Shown here: positions 30,719-39,343 of the stretch, piece by piece
How the letters are laid out: the number at the start of each line of letters is the position of its first letter
Numbering within the stretch: position 1 is the first letter of the stretch
Assembly: GCA_034679345.1 (NCBI GenBank)
Contig: JAXDAY010000019.1
Coordinates: 62,001-126,000, forward strand
Direction: 5' to 3'
DNA from: JAXDAY01 sp034679345
GTDB taxonomy: Bacteria > Eisenbacteria > RBG-16-71-46 > CAIMUX01 > VGJL01
Length of the DNA stretch: 64,000 nucleotides
Notes under the pieces: model-generated
Database searches by the model: none
What the model was told of the DNA's origin: nothing
What the model saw: the letters and a program-made list of their open reading frames with translations, nothing else
Program-made: the position numbers and the translations under genes

Positions 30719-31291
30719 ATGGCGAAGTTCCGCGGGCTCCTTCTTCCGCTCCTTGCGTGCCTCGTCCTGCCGGTCGCATCGCAGGCGGAGCAGCGATGGC
30801 TCCACATCCGAGTCGACGAGAGCGGCCCGGAAGGGGAGAAGGTTCGCATCAACGTCCCGATCGAGCTCGCCGAGGCGATCATGCCGACGATCGAGTCGGA
30901 AGGCTTTCGCAAGGGGATCATCCGACTGTATGGGTTGAGCGAGTCGGAAGTCGACTTGCCCAAGCTGATCGCGGCGCTTCGCGATGCGCGGGATGGGGAA
31001 TACGTCCGCGTCGACAGCCAAGATGAGAAGGTCCGCATCCGCAAGGAGGACGGACGGCTCCTGATCGACGTTGACGAGAGCGGCGCAGCGGCGGAGAAAG
31101 TCCACATATCCATCCGGATGGAGGTTCTCCAAGCCATGTTGACGGAGCGAAACAACGAGCTCGACGCGCTCGCGGCCCTCCAGGTCATCGGCGAAGAGGA
31201 TGGGATGCTCGTCACCGTCGATTCCGAAGACGAGACGGTCCGCATCTGGGTCGATGACGAGAGTGGAGAAGAAGAAGAGGACAACCGATGA
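30719..31291 (+). CDS. Exported VD-repeat protein, unknown function
   Basis: 190 aa. Signal peptide with likely cleavage after SQA (residue 23). ACAGGAGG precedes the start. The mature protein alternates two short modules. Module A, at the N-terminus (IRVDESGPEGEKVRINVP) and again near residue 118 (IDVDESGAAAEKVHISIR), is followed each time by a helical stretch. Module B occurs at VRVDSQDEKVRI and VTVDSEDETVRI. It is strongly acidic, ending GEEEEDNR. The next gene overlaps its stop (ATGA) and carries the same modules, so the two are paralogues. Function unknown; metal binding or envelope sensing would fit the acidic repeats but is not shown. Confidence 0.68.
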   Translation: MAKFRGLLLPLLACLVLPVASQAEQRWLHIRVDESGPEGEKVRINVPIELAEAIMPTIESEGFRKGIIRLYGLSESEVDLPKLIAALRDARDGEYVRVDSQDEKVRIRKEDGRLLIDVDESGAAAEKVHISIRMEVLQAMLTERNNELDALAALQVIGEEDGMLVTVDSEDETVRIWVDDESGEEEEDNR

Positions 31292-31746
31292 GCCCCAGGG
31301 AACGCCGCCTGCTGATCGCCTCCTGCGCGATCCTCCTGTTCGTTGCGACCCCGATCGTCGTGGCCGGAGTCCTGATCGCTCACTCGGGGGTCCTCGTCGT
31401 TCAAGTCGACGAGTTTGGGCCGGGAGGCGATCATGTTCGCCTCCGCATCCCGTGCGTTCTCGTGGATGTCGCCTGCCGTCTGGCGCCCCGCGAGGTCTTC
31501 GCCGATGCGAGGCTTGAAGGGGCGCAATGGATCCCGGCGGTGCGCGCCGCGCTGACTCAGCTGGCCAAGAGCCCCGACTGCGTCCTCGTGCAGGTCGATT
31601 CCTCCGATGAGAAGGTCCGGATCGAGAAGCGCAATCGCACCCTTCTGGTGAAGGTCGATTCCCTCGGGGAGCGGATTCGTATCGAGATGCCGCTGCGCTC
31701 GGCGTCCATGGTCCTCTCCCGTATCGAGAAGGCCGCCCTCTCCTAG
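31288..31746 (+). CDS. Membrane-anchored VD-repeat protein, paralogue of the preceding gene
   Basis: 152 aa. N-terminal transmembrane helix (residues about 8-32, LLIASCAILLFVATPIVVAG) without a clear cleavage site, then an outer region with the A-B-A modules seen in the preceding protein: VQVDEFGPGGDHVRLRIP, VQVDSSDEKVRI and VKVDSLGERIRIEMP. The two cysteines in the outer part (IPCVLVDVACR) could pair. Translation is coupled to the preceding gene through ATGA. It is the last gene of the ECF operon; the histidine kinase gene begins 74 bases later. I infer that it forms a complex with the soluble paralogue. Confidence 0.65.
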   Translation: MSPRERRLLIASCAILLFVATPIVVAGVLIAHSGVLVVQVDEFGPGGDHVRLRIPCVLVDVACRLAPREVFADARLEGAQWIPAVRAALTQLAKSPDCVLVQVDSSDEKVRIEKRNRTLLVKVDSLGERIRIEMPLRSASMVLSRIEKAALS

Positions 31747-31820
31747 GCCGCGCCTCGCCTTCCCCGCGCTGGACACAAGCGATTGCGGGGCCGATCATTT
31801 GAGCCGGAGGGGGGGTGGAC

Positions 31821-32930
31821 ATGGTCGCGAATCGCAGTGTGCTCGAGGATCCCGAGATCTACCGCCGGTCGTTCGAGGACAGCGCCGAGGCAATCGTCAT
31901 CACCGATGTCGACGGCCGCATCATCGCGGTCAACAGGGCCTGGCTCGATCTCTACGGCTATACGCGCGAGGAGGTCCTCGGCCGGACGACGAGCCTCATC
32001 AAGAGCCCGCACACGACGCCGGAAGTCTATCGGTACATGTGGGAGCGGATTCAGGATCCTGCGATCGGGTCCTGGCGCGGCGAGATCATCAACTGCGCCA
32101 AGGGAGGCGCGGAGATCCCGGTCCTCCTCACCATCAGCCCCATACGCCGCGACGGGGAGATCATCGCCTATCTTGGGCTCGGGCTCGACCTGCGAGAGCG
32201 CAGGCAGGCCGAGGAGATGAAGGCGCTCTACGACCTCATCATGCGGCATGACCTCAAGTCGCCTCTCAGCGGGATGATGGGCCTGTTGGGGGTGATGCAC
32301 GACGGGCTCGCCGGGGACCTGACCGTGAAGCAGAAGGATTTGCTTCAGCGAGCGATGCGCTCCGGAGATCGAATGGCCGCGATCATCGCGACCTCCCTCG
32401 ACTTGGAGAAGCTGCGTCGCGGTACGTTGCGGCTGGACCTCTCCGACGTCGATCTCTACTCCGTCGTGCGGGAGAGTTTCGAGACTCTGGCCGATCAGGC
32501 CCGCCGCGCGGAAGTGTCCCTGAAGCTTCGATCGGGTGTTCGGCCCGCGTCCGCGGAGGACCTTCTCGTCCTGCAACTCGATCCAATCCATCTCCAGCGC
32601 GCGGTCGACAACCTGGTCAAGAACGCGATCGAGGCGGCCCCCGCCGGGACGGATGTGCTCGTCACCATCGAGGAGACCGACGGTTCCGCCTCGATCCGCG
32701 TGCAGAACGGCGGCGATCCGATCCCGCCGCCCGTCCGCGCGACCCTCTTCCATCCCTTCAGCACCTACGGCAAGCGGGGCGGAACGGGGCTCGGGATCTA
32801 CGGCGTCAAGCTCGCCGTCGAGGCGATGGGCGGCTCGATCCGCTACGAGACGGGCGAGGCCGGGACGCTCTTCGAGATTGCGTTCCCGCGCGGGCGCGGT
32901 TCATCCGGATCCGCATCACCGGCCGCGTAG
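31821..32930 (+). CDS. Soluble PAS-domain sensor histidine kinase
   Basis: 369 aa from the ATG at 31821, preceded by GGAGGGGGGG (a GTG two codons earlier is less likely). No membrane segment, so it senses a cytosolic signal. PAS domain at about residues 10-125 (SAEAIVITDVDGRIIAVNRA, GYTREEVLG), HisKA with His143 in MRHDLKSPLSG, and ATPase domain with N box LVKNAIEAAP and G boxes GTGLGIYGVK. No response regulator gene is adjacent. The 3' end overlaps the convergent acetyltransferase reading frame by 125 bases. Confidence 0.9.
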   Translation: MVANRSVLEDPEIYRRSFEDSAEAIVITDVDGRIIAVNRAWLDLYGYTREEVLGRTTSLIKSPHTTPEVYRYMWERIQDPAIGSWRGEIINCAKGGAEIPVLLTISPIRRDGEIIAYLGLGLDLRERRQAEEMKALYDLIMRHDLKSPLSGMMGLLGVMHDGLAGDLTVKQKDLLQRAMRSGDRMAAIIATSLDLEKLRRGTLRLDLSDVDLYSVVRESFETLADQARRAEVSLKLRSGVRPASAEDLLVLQLDPIHLQRAVDNLVKNAIEAAPAGTDVLVTIEETDGSASIRVQNGGDPIPPPVRATLFHPFSTYGKRGGTGLGIYGVKLAVEAMGGSIRYETGEAGTLFEIAFPRGRGSSGSASPAA

Positions 32931-33480
32931 GGGATCGGCGCGCCGCCTCCTCGAAGCCCGCTGCGCGGAAGGCGGAGGCGAGCCCGGTGTAGGCGAAGAC
33001 ATCGGCGATCTTCCCGGCCCGCGGCTCCACAGGGTACCCCTCCACGATTCGCGCGCCGGCTTTCCGGGCGTGGTCCACCGCGGCCTTCAGAAGCTGCACG
33101 GTGAGCCCGCGCCTGCGGTGCGATCGGGCGACGAAGAAGCAGACGATCGACCAGACCGGCTCATCGTCGAGCGGTTTGAGGACCCGGGAGCGCTCGAGGC
33201 GGGGGTAGCTCGCCCGGGGGGCGACGGCGCACCAGCCGACCGGTGTCCCGCCATCGTAGGCGAGTATGCCCGGAACCTCGCCTCGGCTCACGCGACGGCG
33301 CATCGCCGCCCGGGTGCCGGAGCCCCGCATCCGGTTGTAGTCAGCGCTGGACAAGCTCCAGAACATGCACCAGCAGCCGGCGCATGCCCCTCGGGGGCCG
33401 AAGAGCCGGACGAAGTCGTCCCATCGCTCCGGCGTGAGAGCTCGAAAAACGATCTTCGAAGCTGCGGCGGGTTGGCTCAT
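32806..33480 (-). CDS. GNAT-family N-acetyltransferase
   Basis: 224 aa from the ATG at 33480, with GGGAGGG upstream. GNAT core: LTPERWDDFVRLFGP at the start, GTPVGWCAVAPR, the acetyl-CoA loop VARSHRRRGLTVQLL and a late AGFEEAARRS strand-helix. An N-terminal CAGCWCM cluster is typical of a subgroup of these acetyltransferases. The conserved part ends near residue 195 (MRIRMNR); the remaining about 30 residues are Arg/Ser/Pro-rich and read antisense through the end of the histidine kinase gene, because no earlier stop occurs. Substrate unknown. Divergent from the VOC gene. Confidence 0.82.
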   Translation of the reverse strand: MSQPAAASKIVFRALTPERWDDFVRLFGPRGACAGCWCMFWSLSSADYNRMRGSGTRAAMRRRVSRGEVPGILAYDGGTPVGWCAVAPRASYPRLERSRVLKPLDDEPVWSIVCFFVARSHRRRGLTVQLLKAAVDHARKAGARIVEGYPVEPRAGKIADVFAYTGLASAFRAAGFEEAARRSPTRPVMRIRMNRARAGTQSRRASRPRPSRSGSSRPSPRRRA

Positions 33481-33594
33481 GGCTTGCCCTCCCACGACCA
33501 CAATAGCGTCGCGCCATCGCGATGGGAACACTTGGACGTCAGTGTCCGCTTCCCTAGGATGGGCAAGGAGCATGGCCGCCGATTGGGGGATACG

Positions 33595-33963
33595 ATGGCG
33601 CTGACAGGCCTGTGCGAGGTCATCCTCTTTGTGAGAGACATGGATCGGATGGTCCGCTTCTATCGGGATCGGCTGGGACTTCGCGTGACGTACCCCGGGG
33701 AGCGCGCCTCCTACGAAGGGGAGTTCTGGGTCACCCTGGAGACGGGAGCCTGCGCCCTTGCCCTTCACGGCGGCGGGGCCGGTCGCATCGGCGAGGATTC
33801 GCCGAAGTTCGTTCTCGAATCGACCGACATCGCGGCCGACCGCGAGGTCCTGCTCGCCCGAGGCGTTCCCATGAGCGAGGTCCGATCGCCGGCCCCGGGG
33901 ATTCAGGTGTGCGACGGCGCCGATCTGGAGGGCAACCGATTCTCCATCGAGTCCCGATCCTGA
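33595..33963 (+). CDS. VOC superfamily (glyoxalase/dioxygenase fold) protein
   Basis: 122 aa. One vicinal-oxygen-chelate domain made of paired beta-alpha-beta-beta-beta units: VILFVRDMDRMVRFYRDRLG with the usual Phe-Tyr, then FWVTLETGACALALH and a C-terminal IQVCDGADLEGNRFSI. Such proteins are metal-dependent lyases, dioxygenases or resistance proteins; substrate cannot be told. His/Glu metal ligands are only partly recognisable (His in LALHGGG, Glu in the final DLEGN). ATG at 33595 has GGGGGAT upstream; an in-frame ATG at 33559 would add 12 residues. Confidence 0.82.
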   Translation: MALTGLCEVILFVRDMDRMVRFYRDRLGLRVTYPGERASYEGEFWVTLETGACALALHGGGAGRIGEDSPKFVLESTDIAADREVLLARGVPMSEVRSPAPGIQVCDGADLEGNRFSIESRS

Positions 33964-34058
33964 ACGACTGAGTCCTTGATCTCTCGCGGGGGAGCGTCCA
34001 ACCTCCTCCCTGGATCGATCCGTCGAGCCATGAGACCGATTCACTGCCGAGGTGTCCC

Positions 34059-35336
34059 ATGAGTCGGGAGAGCGGATTCTCTTTCCTCTATGTTTCCGAG
34101 GTCCTGGGCCGGCGCGTCGTCGATCCCTCCGGGTCGTCGCTGGGGAAGGTCGACGACTTGCTCGCCGCCACCGGGGAGATGTACCCGATCGTCCGCGGGC
34201 TGGTGATCCGTGGCAAGGAGATCGGGCGCAAGCTCGTCCCGATCCCGGCGCAGGAGCTTCGTGGGCTCCGCCGTGGCTCGACTCTGACCGTCGATTCCAA
34301 TGGGCTGGAGGAAGTGGCCCTGGGCCCGCATGACTTCCTCGTGCGCGAGCTGTTGCTCGATCAGCAGATCGTCGATGTCCAGGGAGCGAAAGTCGAGCGC
34401 GTCAACGACGTGCATCTCCTCGCCACCGACCGGGTCTGGATCGTCCACGTGGATGTCGGCTTCACGGGCCTTCTGCGCCGTCTGGGGGCGGAAGGGACCG
34501 TCCGGCGGGCCTGGCGGCTGAGCGGCCGGGAGCTCAAGGATGAGCTGATTGCGTGGAAGTTCGTCCAGCCTCTGGTCGAGTTGGAGGAGCCAGGCCGACC
34601 GATCCGCTTGAAGGTCGAGCACGCGCAGATCCGGGATCTCCACCCCGGAGAGATCGCCGACATCTTGGAGGATCTCGGCAAGGACGAGCAGGCGATGATC
34701 CTGGGAAGCCTCGGGCCTGAAGCCGCCGCCGACGCGCTCGAAGAGGCGGAGGAGGAGACGCAGGCGGCGGTCATCGCGCAGCTCGAGCCGTCGGTGGCGG
34801 CGGACATCCTCGAGGAGATGGATCCGAGCGAGGCGGCGGATATCTTGACCAGCCTGCCCGAGGCCCACACCGAGGAGATCATCGCCGAGCTCGAGGCGAC
34901 CGAGCGGGAGCAGATCGAGCAGCTGATCGCCTACGAGGAGAGAACCGCCGCCGGGCTCATGACGCCCGAGTTCGTCTCGGTTCCGCGGCAGGCGAACGTC
35001 GCGCGGGCGATGGCCGAAGTCCGTCGGATGGCCCCGGAGATCGAGTCCATCTATTACGCATACGTCCTCGAGGAAGGCGGAAAGCTCGTCGGCGTGACGA
35101 CCTTGCGAACCCTCCTGCGCAATGAGCCGGAGACCGAGATCGGCGAGATCATGGAGACGCGCCTCGTCACGGTGCGCCCGGAGACGAAACCGAAGGATAT
35201 CGCCGACATCTTCCAGAAGTACAACTTCCTCGCCTGCCCCGTGGTCGACGAGGAGATGCGAATGATGGGCGTGATCCTGCTCAAGCACGCCTTCGATGAG
35301 CTTCTGCCTGAGTTCAGGCGCGAGGCGCGCGCGTGA
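34059..35336 (+). CDS. PRC-barrel / MgtE-N / CBS regulatory protein without membrane channel
   Basis: 425 aa, soluble. Two PRC-barrel-like segments (about 8-75 and 93-165), an MgtE_N superhelix (about 185-300, LHPGEIADILEDLGKDEQ, with the LEPSVAADILEEMDPSEAAD repeats) and a CBS pair (about 298-420, GLMTPEFVSVP ... MMGVILLKHA). In the MgtE magnesium channel these cytosolic domains sense Mg2+ and gate the pore; here the pore is missing. Its stop overlaps the GTG start of the Nramp-related transporter (GTGA). I infer that it senses cytosolic Mg2+ and controls that transporter. Similar PRC-MgtE_N-CBS proteins next to Nramp genes are known from other bacteria, to my recollection. Confidence 0.88.
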   Translation: MSRESGFSFLYVSEVLGRRVVDPSGSSLGKVDDLLAATGEMYPIVRGLVIRGKEIGRKLVPIPAQELRGLRRGSTLTVDSNGLEEVALGPHDFLVRELLLDQQIVDVQGAKVERVNDVHLLATDRVWIVHVDVGFTGLLRRLGAEGTVRRAWRLSGRELKDELIAWKFVQPLVELEEPGRPIRLKVEHAQIRDLHPGEIADILEDLGKDEQAMILGSLGPEAAADALEEAEEETQAAVIAQLEPSVAADILEEMDPSEAADILTSLPEAHTEEIIAELEATEREQIEQLIAYEERTAAGLMTPEFVSVPRQANVARAMAEVRRMAPEIESIYYAYVLEEGGKLVGVTTLRTLLRNEPETEIGEIMETRLVTVRPETKPKDIADIFQKYNFLACPVVDEEMRMMGVILLKHAFDELLPEFRREARA

Positions 35337-36589
35337 GGGTTCCCATCCGGGGGAGGCTGGGGCGATTCGGCCTGCGCCTGCGCCTCTTCCTTGCCATCCT
35401 GGGCCCCGGGATCATCACGGCCAACGTCGACAACGACGCCGGCGGGATCACGACCTACTCCCAGGCGGGCGCGCGCTTCGGGCTGGCGACCCTGTGGATC
35501 TTCGTGCCGCTTTGCATCGCTCTGATCGTCGTGCAGGAGATGTCCAACCGCATGGGGGTCGTCTCGGGCAAGGGGCTCTCCGATCTCATTCGGGAGCGGT
35601 TCGGCGTGAAGGCCACCTTCTATCTGATGTTGGGGCTGCTCGTCACAAACCTGGGCAACATCCTCGCCGAGTTCGCGGGTGTTGCGGCCGCGAGCGGTAT
35701 CTTCGGGATACCGCGGTGGGTCGCCGTGCCGATTGCGGCCTTCTTTGTCTGGGGGGTCGTCCTGCGGGCGAGCTACCGGACCGTGGAGAAAGTCTTTCTC
35801 GTCGCCTGCCTCTTCTACGTGAGCTATATCATCGCCGGATTCGTGAGCCATCCCCCAGCGGGGGAGGTTCTTCACGCGCTCGCCGTGCCCAAGTTCGATG
35901 CCGATTCCGCCTACCTCATCATGCTGATCGCCCTGGTCGGCACGACCGTGGCGCCGTGGATGCAGTTTTATCAGCAAGCATCGGTCGTGGAGAAGAACAT
36001 CCGCGTTGAGGACTATTCCCTCTCGAGGATCGACACAATCGTCGGGTGCGTCGTGGTCATGATCGTGGCGCTCTTCATCGTCGTCGTCTGCTCGGTGAAC
36101 CTCCACGGCCAGGGGATCACGATCGAATCGGCGGGGGACGCCGCCCGAAGCCTCGTCCCGGTCGCGGGGCGCTACGCCGCCGGCCTCTTCGCCTTTGGCC
36201 TCCTGAACGCCTCGGTCTTCGCGGCAAGTATCCTGCCCCTCTCGACCTCCTATTCGATCTGCGAGGGATTCGGATGGGAGTCGGGGATCGACAAGAGCTT
36301 CGGCGAGGCGCGCCAGTTCTATGTTCTCTACACCGCCCTGATCGCGATCGGCGCCGGGATCGTCCTGTTTCCGCGGATTTCGCTGCTTGGGGTCATGTAC
36401 GTGAGTCAGGTGGTGAATGGGATCCTTCTGCCGATCGTTCTGGTCTTCATGCTGATTCTCATCAACGATAAGACGATCATGGGCGAGCACACGAACTCGA
36501 AGGTCTACAACGTGGTCAGCATCGCCCTCTGTGTCGCCCTCGCAGGGCTCGCGGCGGGATCGGCCGTCCTGCTGCTCGCGGGCCGCTGA
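35333..36589 (+). CDS. Nramp-related divalent-metal transporter with altered metal site (possible Mg2+ transporter)
   Basis: 418 aa, about 11 transmembrane helices, GTG start overlapping the preceding stop. SLC11/Nramp fold (GPGIITA in helix 1, GTTVAPW in helix 6). The metal-binding motifs are changed. Helix 1 DPGN is Asp35-Ala-Gly-Gly38; helix 6 MPH is Ala207-Pro-Trp209. The methionine that selects transition metals is therefore alanine, as in Nramp-related magnesium transporters (NRMT). With an MgtE-type sensor encoded just upstream, Mg2+ (or Mn2+) is a better guess than iron. Proton coupling is doubtful because the helix-6 histidine is lost. Fold certain, substrate inferred. Confidence 0.88.
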   Translation: MRVPIRGRLGRFGLRLRLFLAILGPGIITANVDNDAGGITTYSQAGARFGLATLWIFVPLCIALIVVQEMSNRMGVVSGKGLSDLIRERFGVKATFYLMLGLLVTNLGNILAEFAGVAAASGIFGIPRWVAVPIAAFFVWGVVLRASYRTVEKVFLVACLFYVSYIIAGFVSHPPAGEVLHALAVPKFDADSAYLIMLIALVGTTVAPWMQFYQQASVVEKNIRVEDYSLSRIDTIVGCVVVMIVALFIVVVCSVNLHGQGITIESAGDAARSLVPVAGRYAAGLFAFGLLNASVFAASILPLSTSYSICEGFGWESGIDKSFGEARQFYVLYTALIAIGAGIVLFPRISLLGVMYVSQVVNGILLPIVLVFMLILINDKTIMGEHTNSKVYNVVSIALCVALAGLAAGSAVLLLAGR

Positions 36590-36654
36590 GCGAGACGCAG
36601 TCTGGGCAGTAGCGGAGAACGGCCCCGCCGGGGCTGGAGAGAAGGAAAGAGACG

Positions 36655-36729
36655 ATGGCGAATGCCCCCATGATCTTGGTTGCACTGATGTGGCTGGCTC
36701 GTTGCGGCGCCTGCCCACGGCTCAGGTGA
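36655..36729 (+). CDS. Possible 24-residue hydrophobic small protein
   Basis: Very short frame starting ATG at 36655 with an AAGGA-like ribosome binding site about nine bases upstream. It would encode a peptide beginning MANAPMILVALMWLARC, hydrophobic enough for one membrane span. It lies 65 bases after the Nramp-related gene on the same strand. Small membrane peptides are known to tune metal transporters in other bacteria, but here this is only suggestive; the frame is too short for coding statistics and could be chance. Confidence 0.15.
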   Translation: MANAPMILVALMWLARCGACPRLR

Positions 36730-36770
36730 TCATCTTCCCGACCCACCTCTCCACTCCCCCTCGCACAAGA

Positions 36771-39269
36771 TCAGGGCAGGATCTCGATCTCGGCGATCCT
36801 GGTCCAGTCCTCGCCGAGTGATAGACTCCACTGCTCGCTCAGCTCGATGACCGGCGCGTACGGTTCCTCCCGCAGGCGGGCGTATACGGCGTAGCGGCCG
36901 GGGCGCGCGTGCGGCGGGATCGGGAGGGCGAGACGGTCGCGATACGTTTCTCCCGGAGCCCACAGGAAGTCGGGGTAGAGATCGACGAGGGGGCGGAAGG
37001 ACCGGCCGAACCGGATCGTCCGGCCGCTGCTTCGCTCCTCGATGAGGGCGCGGAGTCGGCCCACGATCGGCGCCCCGTATCCCGCCGGCAGATCGGCGGC
37101 CTGGACCTTGATGTCGCAGACGACCGGGAGACGGTAGGGAGCCGCCGTTCGCCGCCAGACCGTGTCGAACTCGAGCGTGTCGCCCGCGCGTTCGGCGCTT
37201 CGCGTAGGTTGAATCTCCAACAGCGCGCTCGGTCCCGCCACGAAGAGCGCCTGGGTGCCGAGATCCCCGATCCTCTCGGGCACCGGCGCGTCGCCTCCAA
37301 GAGGCGTCGCGGGGCCCGGATCGTTGATCTGATAGATCCGGATCCCGTCACGGTCGTAGACAGCCTCGAAGAGATCGGGCCGCGAGTCGAACTTCGAACG
37401 CTGCTCCTCGTAGGCGAGCGGAGAGAGGCGGATATAGTAGGCAGACGCGTAGCGTTTGTAGCTCTGGTTCAGGAGGATCAGATCCGCGTGGTAGCGTCGG
37501 ATGATCCTGAAAGTGCGCTCGAGCCCGATGCGCCCGTTCAGCGCCTCCTGCACGTCACGGATGCGATCATCGACACTCCCGTCGGTCGGCGAGGAGTGCT
37601 GGTGGTAGGGCGCCACCGCGTCGTGTCGCGTGTAGGCGGGAATCGCATAGGAGGAGATGGGATCCGTGAGGATCGTCCGTGACTTCGGGAATCGCTCCTC
37701 GAGAAACGCCATGGCATGGACGAGCGGCTCGCTCTCGCGATAATCCGCGCGATACTTCTCCGGCACCGCCCACGAAGAGCGCGTCGATGAGATCTGAAGG
37801 ACGATGCCCGCGGCGATGACTCCGAGGACGATCGCTCCGCCCGCGCGGCGGCCGGCAGCGGCGCGGCGCAGCATCGGAATCGCGAGCGCCGCGGCATAGG
37901 CGAGACTGCCGGCGAAGGGGATCGTGAGGATCACGCGGAAGAGCATGCTGTGGGCGTGGGCGTCGACGACGATCCGGACGATCGGCGGCAGGAAGAGGAT
38001 CGCGAGCGGCACGAGAGTCGAGACGCCGAGAAAGCCGGCGGCGCGGTCCGTTCGCGCGCGGAGCAGGAGCCAGAGGCCGAGGATCGCCCCGGCGATTCCC
38101 GCCGGGCCGAAGCGCTCGCTCACATAGCTGGGCAAGAGCACCGGCCATCCGGGCGCTACGAGCATCACGCCGTAGAGATGGTCGAAGAGGGGATTGGCCA
38201 CGCCGGTCGAGCCGCCGACGCGCAGGAGCGCGGCGGGCGCCAAGAGCAGAGTCGCGGCCGCGAGCATGATGAAGAGCCTGCGCCGTTCCACGGTCTCGGT
38301 GTCGCGGCTGCACCAGAGCGCCAGCGCCGCGCATCCGATCGCGAGCAGAGTCTGGAAACCGCTCAGGAGATGGACGCTCACGAGGAGCAAGGGACCGAGC
38401 GCAGCGACGGCGAGAAGCGCGCGCGTCTCCGCCCGTGCGGAGGCGTGTCGCATCTCAGAGGCTCTTCCGAGCGCGAGGAGGGCTCCCCAGCCGCAGATCC
38501 ATCCGAAGCGGCTCGCGTATCCCAGATGATGGAGGAACCGGTCGTAGCTGAAAAAGGTCGTCGCGGCGAAGAGGATCGTGGCGAGGATCGCCGCGCCGCC
38601 TCCGATCCAGGCGCGCAGCATCGCCGCCAGCGCGATCAAGGCCAGCGGCGCCAGCAGCCGTGGCGACCAGCGCCACGCGTCGGTGGGTTCGACCCCTGTC
38701 AGCCAGCAGAGGGCGGCGATCTCGGTGTGGAAACTGCCGCGCCGCATGTCGGGCGGCACATCCTCATCCACCCGGTAGATCGGCGAACGAGGAGCGAGGT
38801 CGCCCGTCTCGATTGTTTCGCGGACGAATGCGACGAAGTCGAGCGAGTCGTGCACCGGGCCGAGCGAGCCGCCGCTCGGCAGCATCAAGACGAAGACGAG
38901 AGCCGCGAGGAGGAAGGGGACGGCCCTCCAGCGGCCGAATCCACCATGCGGTGGGCGGGCCTCGCGCACGGCGCGCATGCGGAGGATCCCGGCGACGGCG
39001 AGGCCGAGGCTGATCACGAGCAACAGGACCGACCAGGCGCCGATCTCGAGTCCCGCGAGGCGGCCGGCCGCGGCGAGAAGGCCGGCCAGCCCGCTCGAGA
39101 GAAGCAGGGAGACGGCGATCGTGTCGCTGCGCGAGAGGCAGCGGCGAAGCGGCCCGACGAGGCCCACGATCCCGAAACCCGAGCCGAGGAGCAGGACGGC
39201 TCCCACGGCGAGAAATGCGAGCGCTTGGATCCAACCCTCCACTCGTTCGAGTCCAACCAGCCACCGCAA
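36771..39269 (-). CDS. Polytopic membrane protein, GT-C glycosyltransferase-like
   Basis: 832 aa. Residues about 10-500 contain roughly 12-13 transmembrane helices with a large first outer loop (GPVHDSLDFVAFVRETIETG) holding acidic residues, as in GT-C lipid-linked-sugar transferases. Residues about 500-832 form a soluble C-terminal part, with an ARD-like segment (TILTDPISSYAIPAYTRHD) resembling outer domains of such enzymes and a beta-rich end. The start is probably the TTG at 39269; an ATG just upstream is out of frame and a later start cannot be excluded. Divergent from the heptose cluster, it may transfer a sugar to an envelope polymer; this is inferred from topology and context. Confidence 0.7.
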   Translation of the reverse strand: MRWLVGLERVEGWIQALAFLAVGAVLLLGSGFGIVGLVGPLRRCLSRSDTIAVSLLLSSGLAGLLAAAGRLAGLEIGAWSVLLLVISLGLAVAGILRMRAVREARPPHGGFGRWRAVPFLLAALVFVLMLPSGGSLGPVHDSLDFVAFVRETIETGDLAPRSPIYRVDEDVPPDMRRGSFHTEIAALCWLTGVEPTDAWRWSPRLLAPLALIALAAMLRAWIGGGAAILATILFAATTFFSYDRFLHHLGYASRFGWICGWGALLALGRASEMRHASARAETRALLAVAALGPLLLVSVHLLSGFQTLLAIGCAALALWCSRDTETVERRRLFIMLAAATLLLAPAALLRVGGSTGVANPLFDHLYGVMLVAPGWPVLLPSYVSERFGPAGIAGAILGLWLLLRARTDRAAGFLGVSTLVPLAILFLPPIVRIVVDAHAHSMLFRVILTIPFAGSLAYAAALAIPMLRRAAAGRRAGGAIVLGVIAAGIVLQISSTRSSWAVPEKYRADYRESEPLVHAMAFLEERFPKSRTILTDPISSYAIPAYTRHDAVAPYHQHSSPTDGSVDDRIRDVQEALNGRIGLERTFRIIRRYHADLILLNQSYKRYASAYYIRLSPLAYEEQRSKFDSRPDLFEAVYDRDGIRIYQINDPGPATPLGGDAPVPERIGDLGTQALFVAGPSALLEIQPTRSAERAGDTLEFDTVWRRTAAPYRLPVVCDIKVQAADLPAGYGAPIVGRLRALIEERSSGRTIRFGRSFRPLVDLYPDFLWAPGETYRDRLALPIPPHARPGRYAVYARLREEPYAPVIELSEQWSLSLGEDWTRIAEIEILP

Positions 39270-39343
39270 GCTACCATGCCGGGCTTACCCCCGCCAGAGC
39301 GCGGTTGCCCCTGCCCAGGAGCCCATCTACACTGCTGCTGCCG

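Noticed and set aside
36615..36640. Short GC-rich inverted repeat after the Nramp-related gene as a terminator
   Set aside because: Stem of about five pairs and no T-run, so it does not support a Rho-independent terminator.
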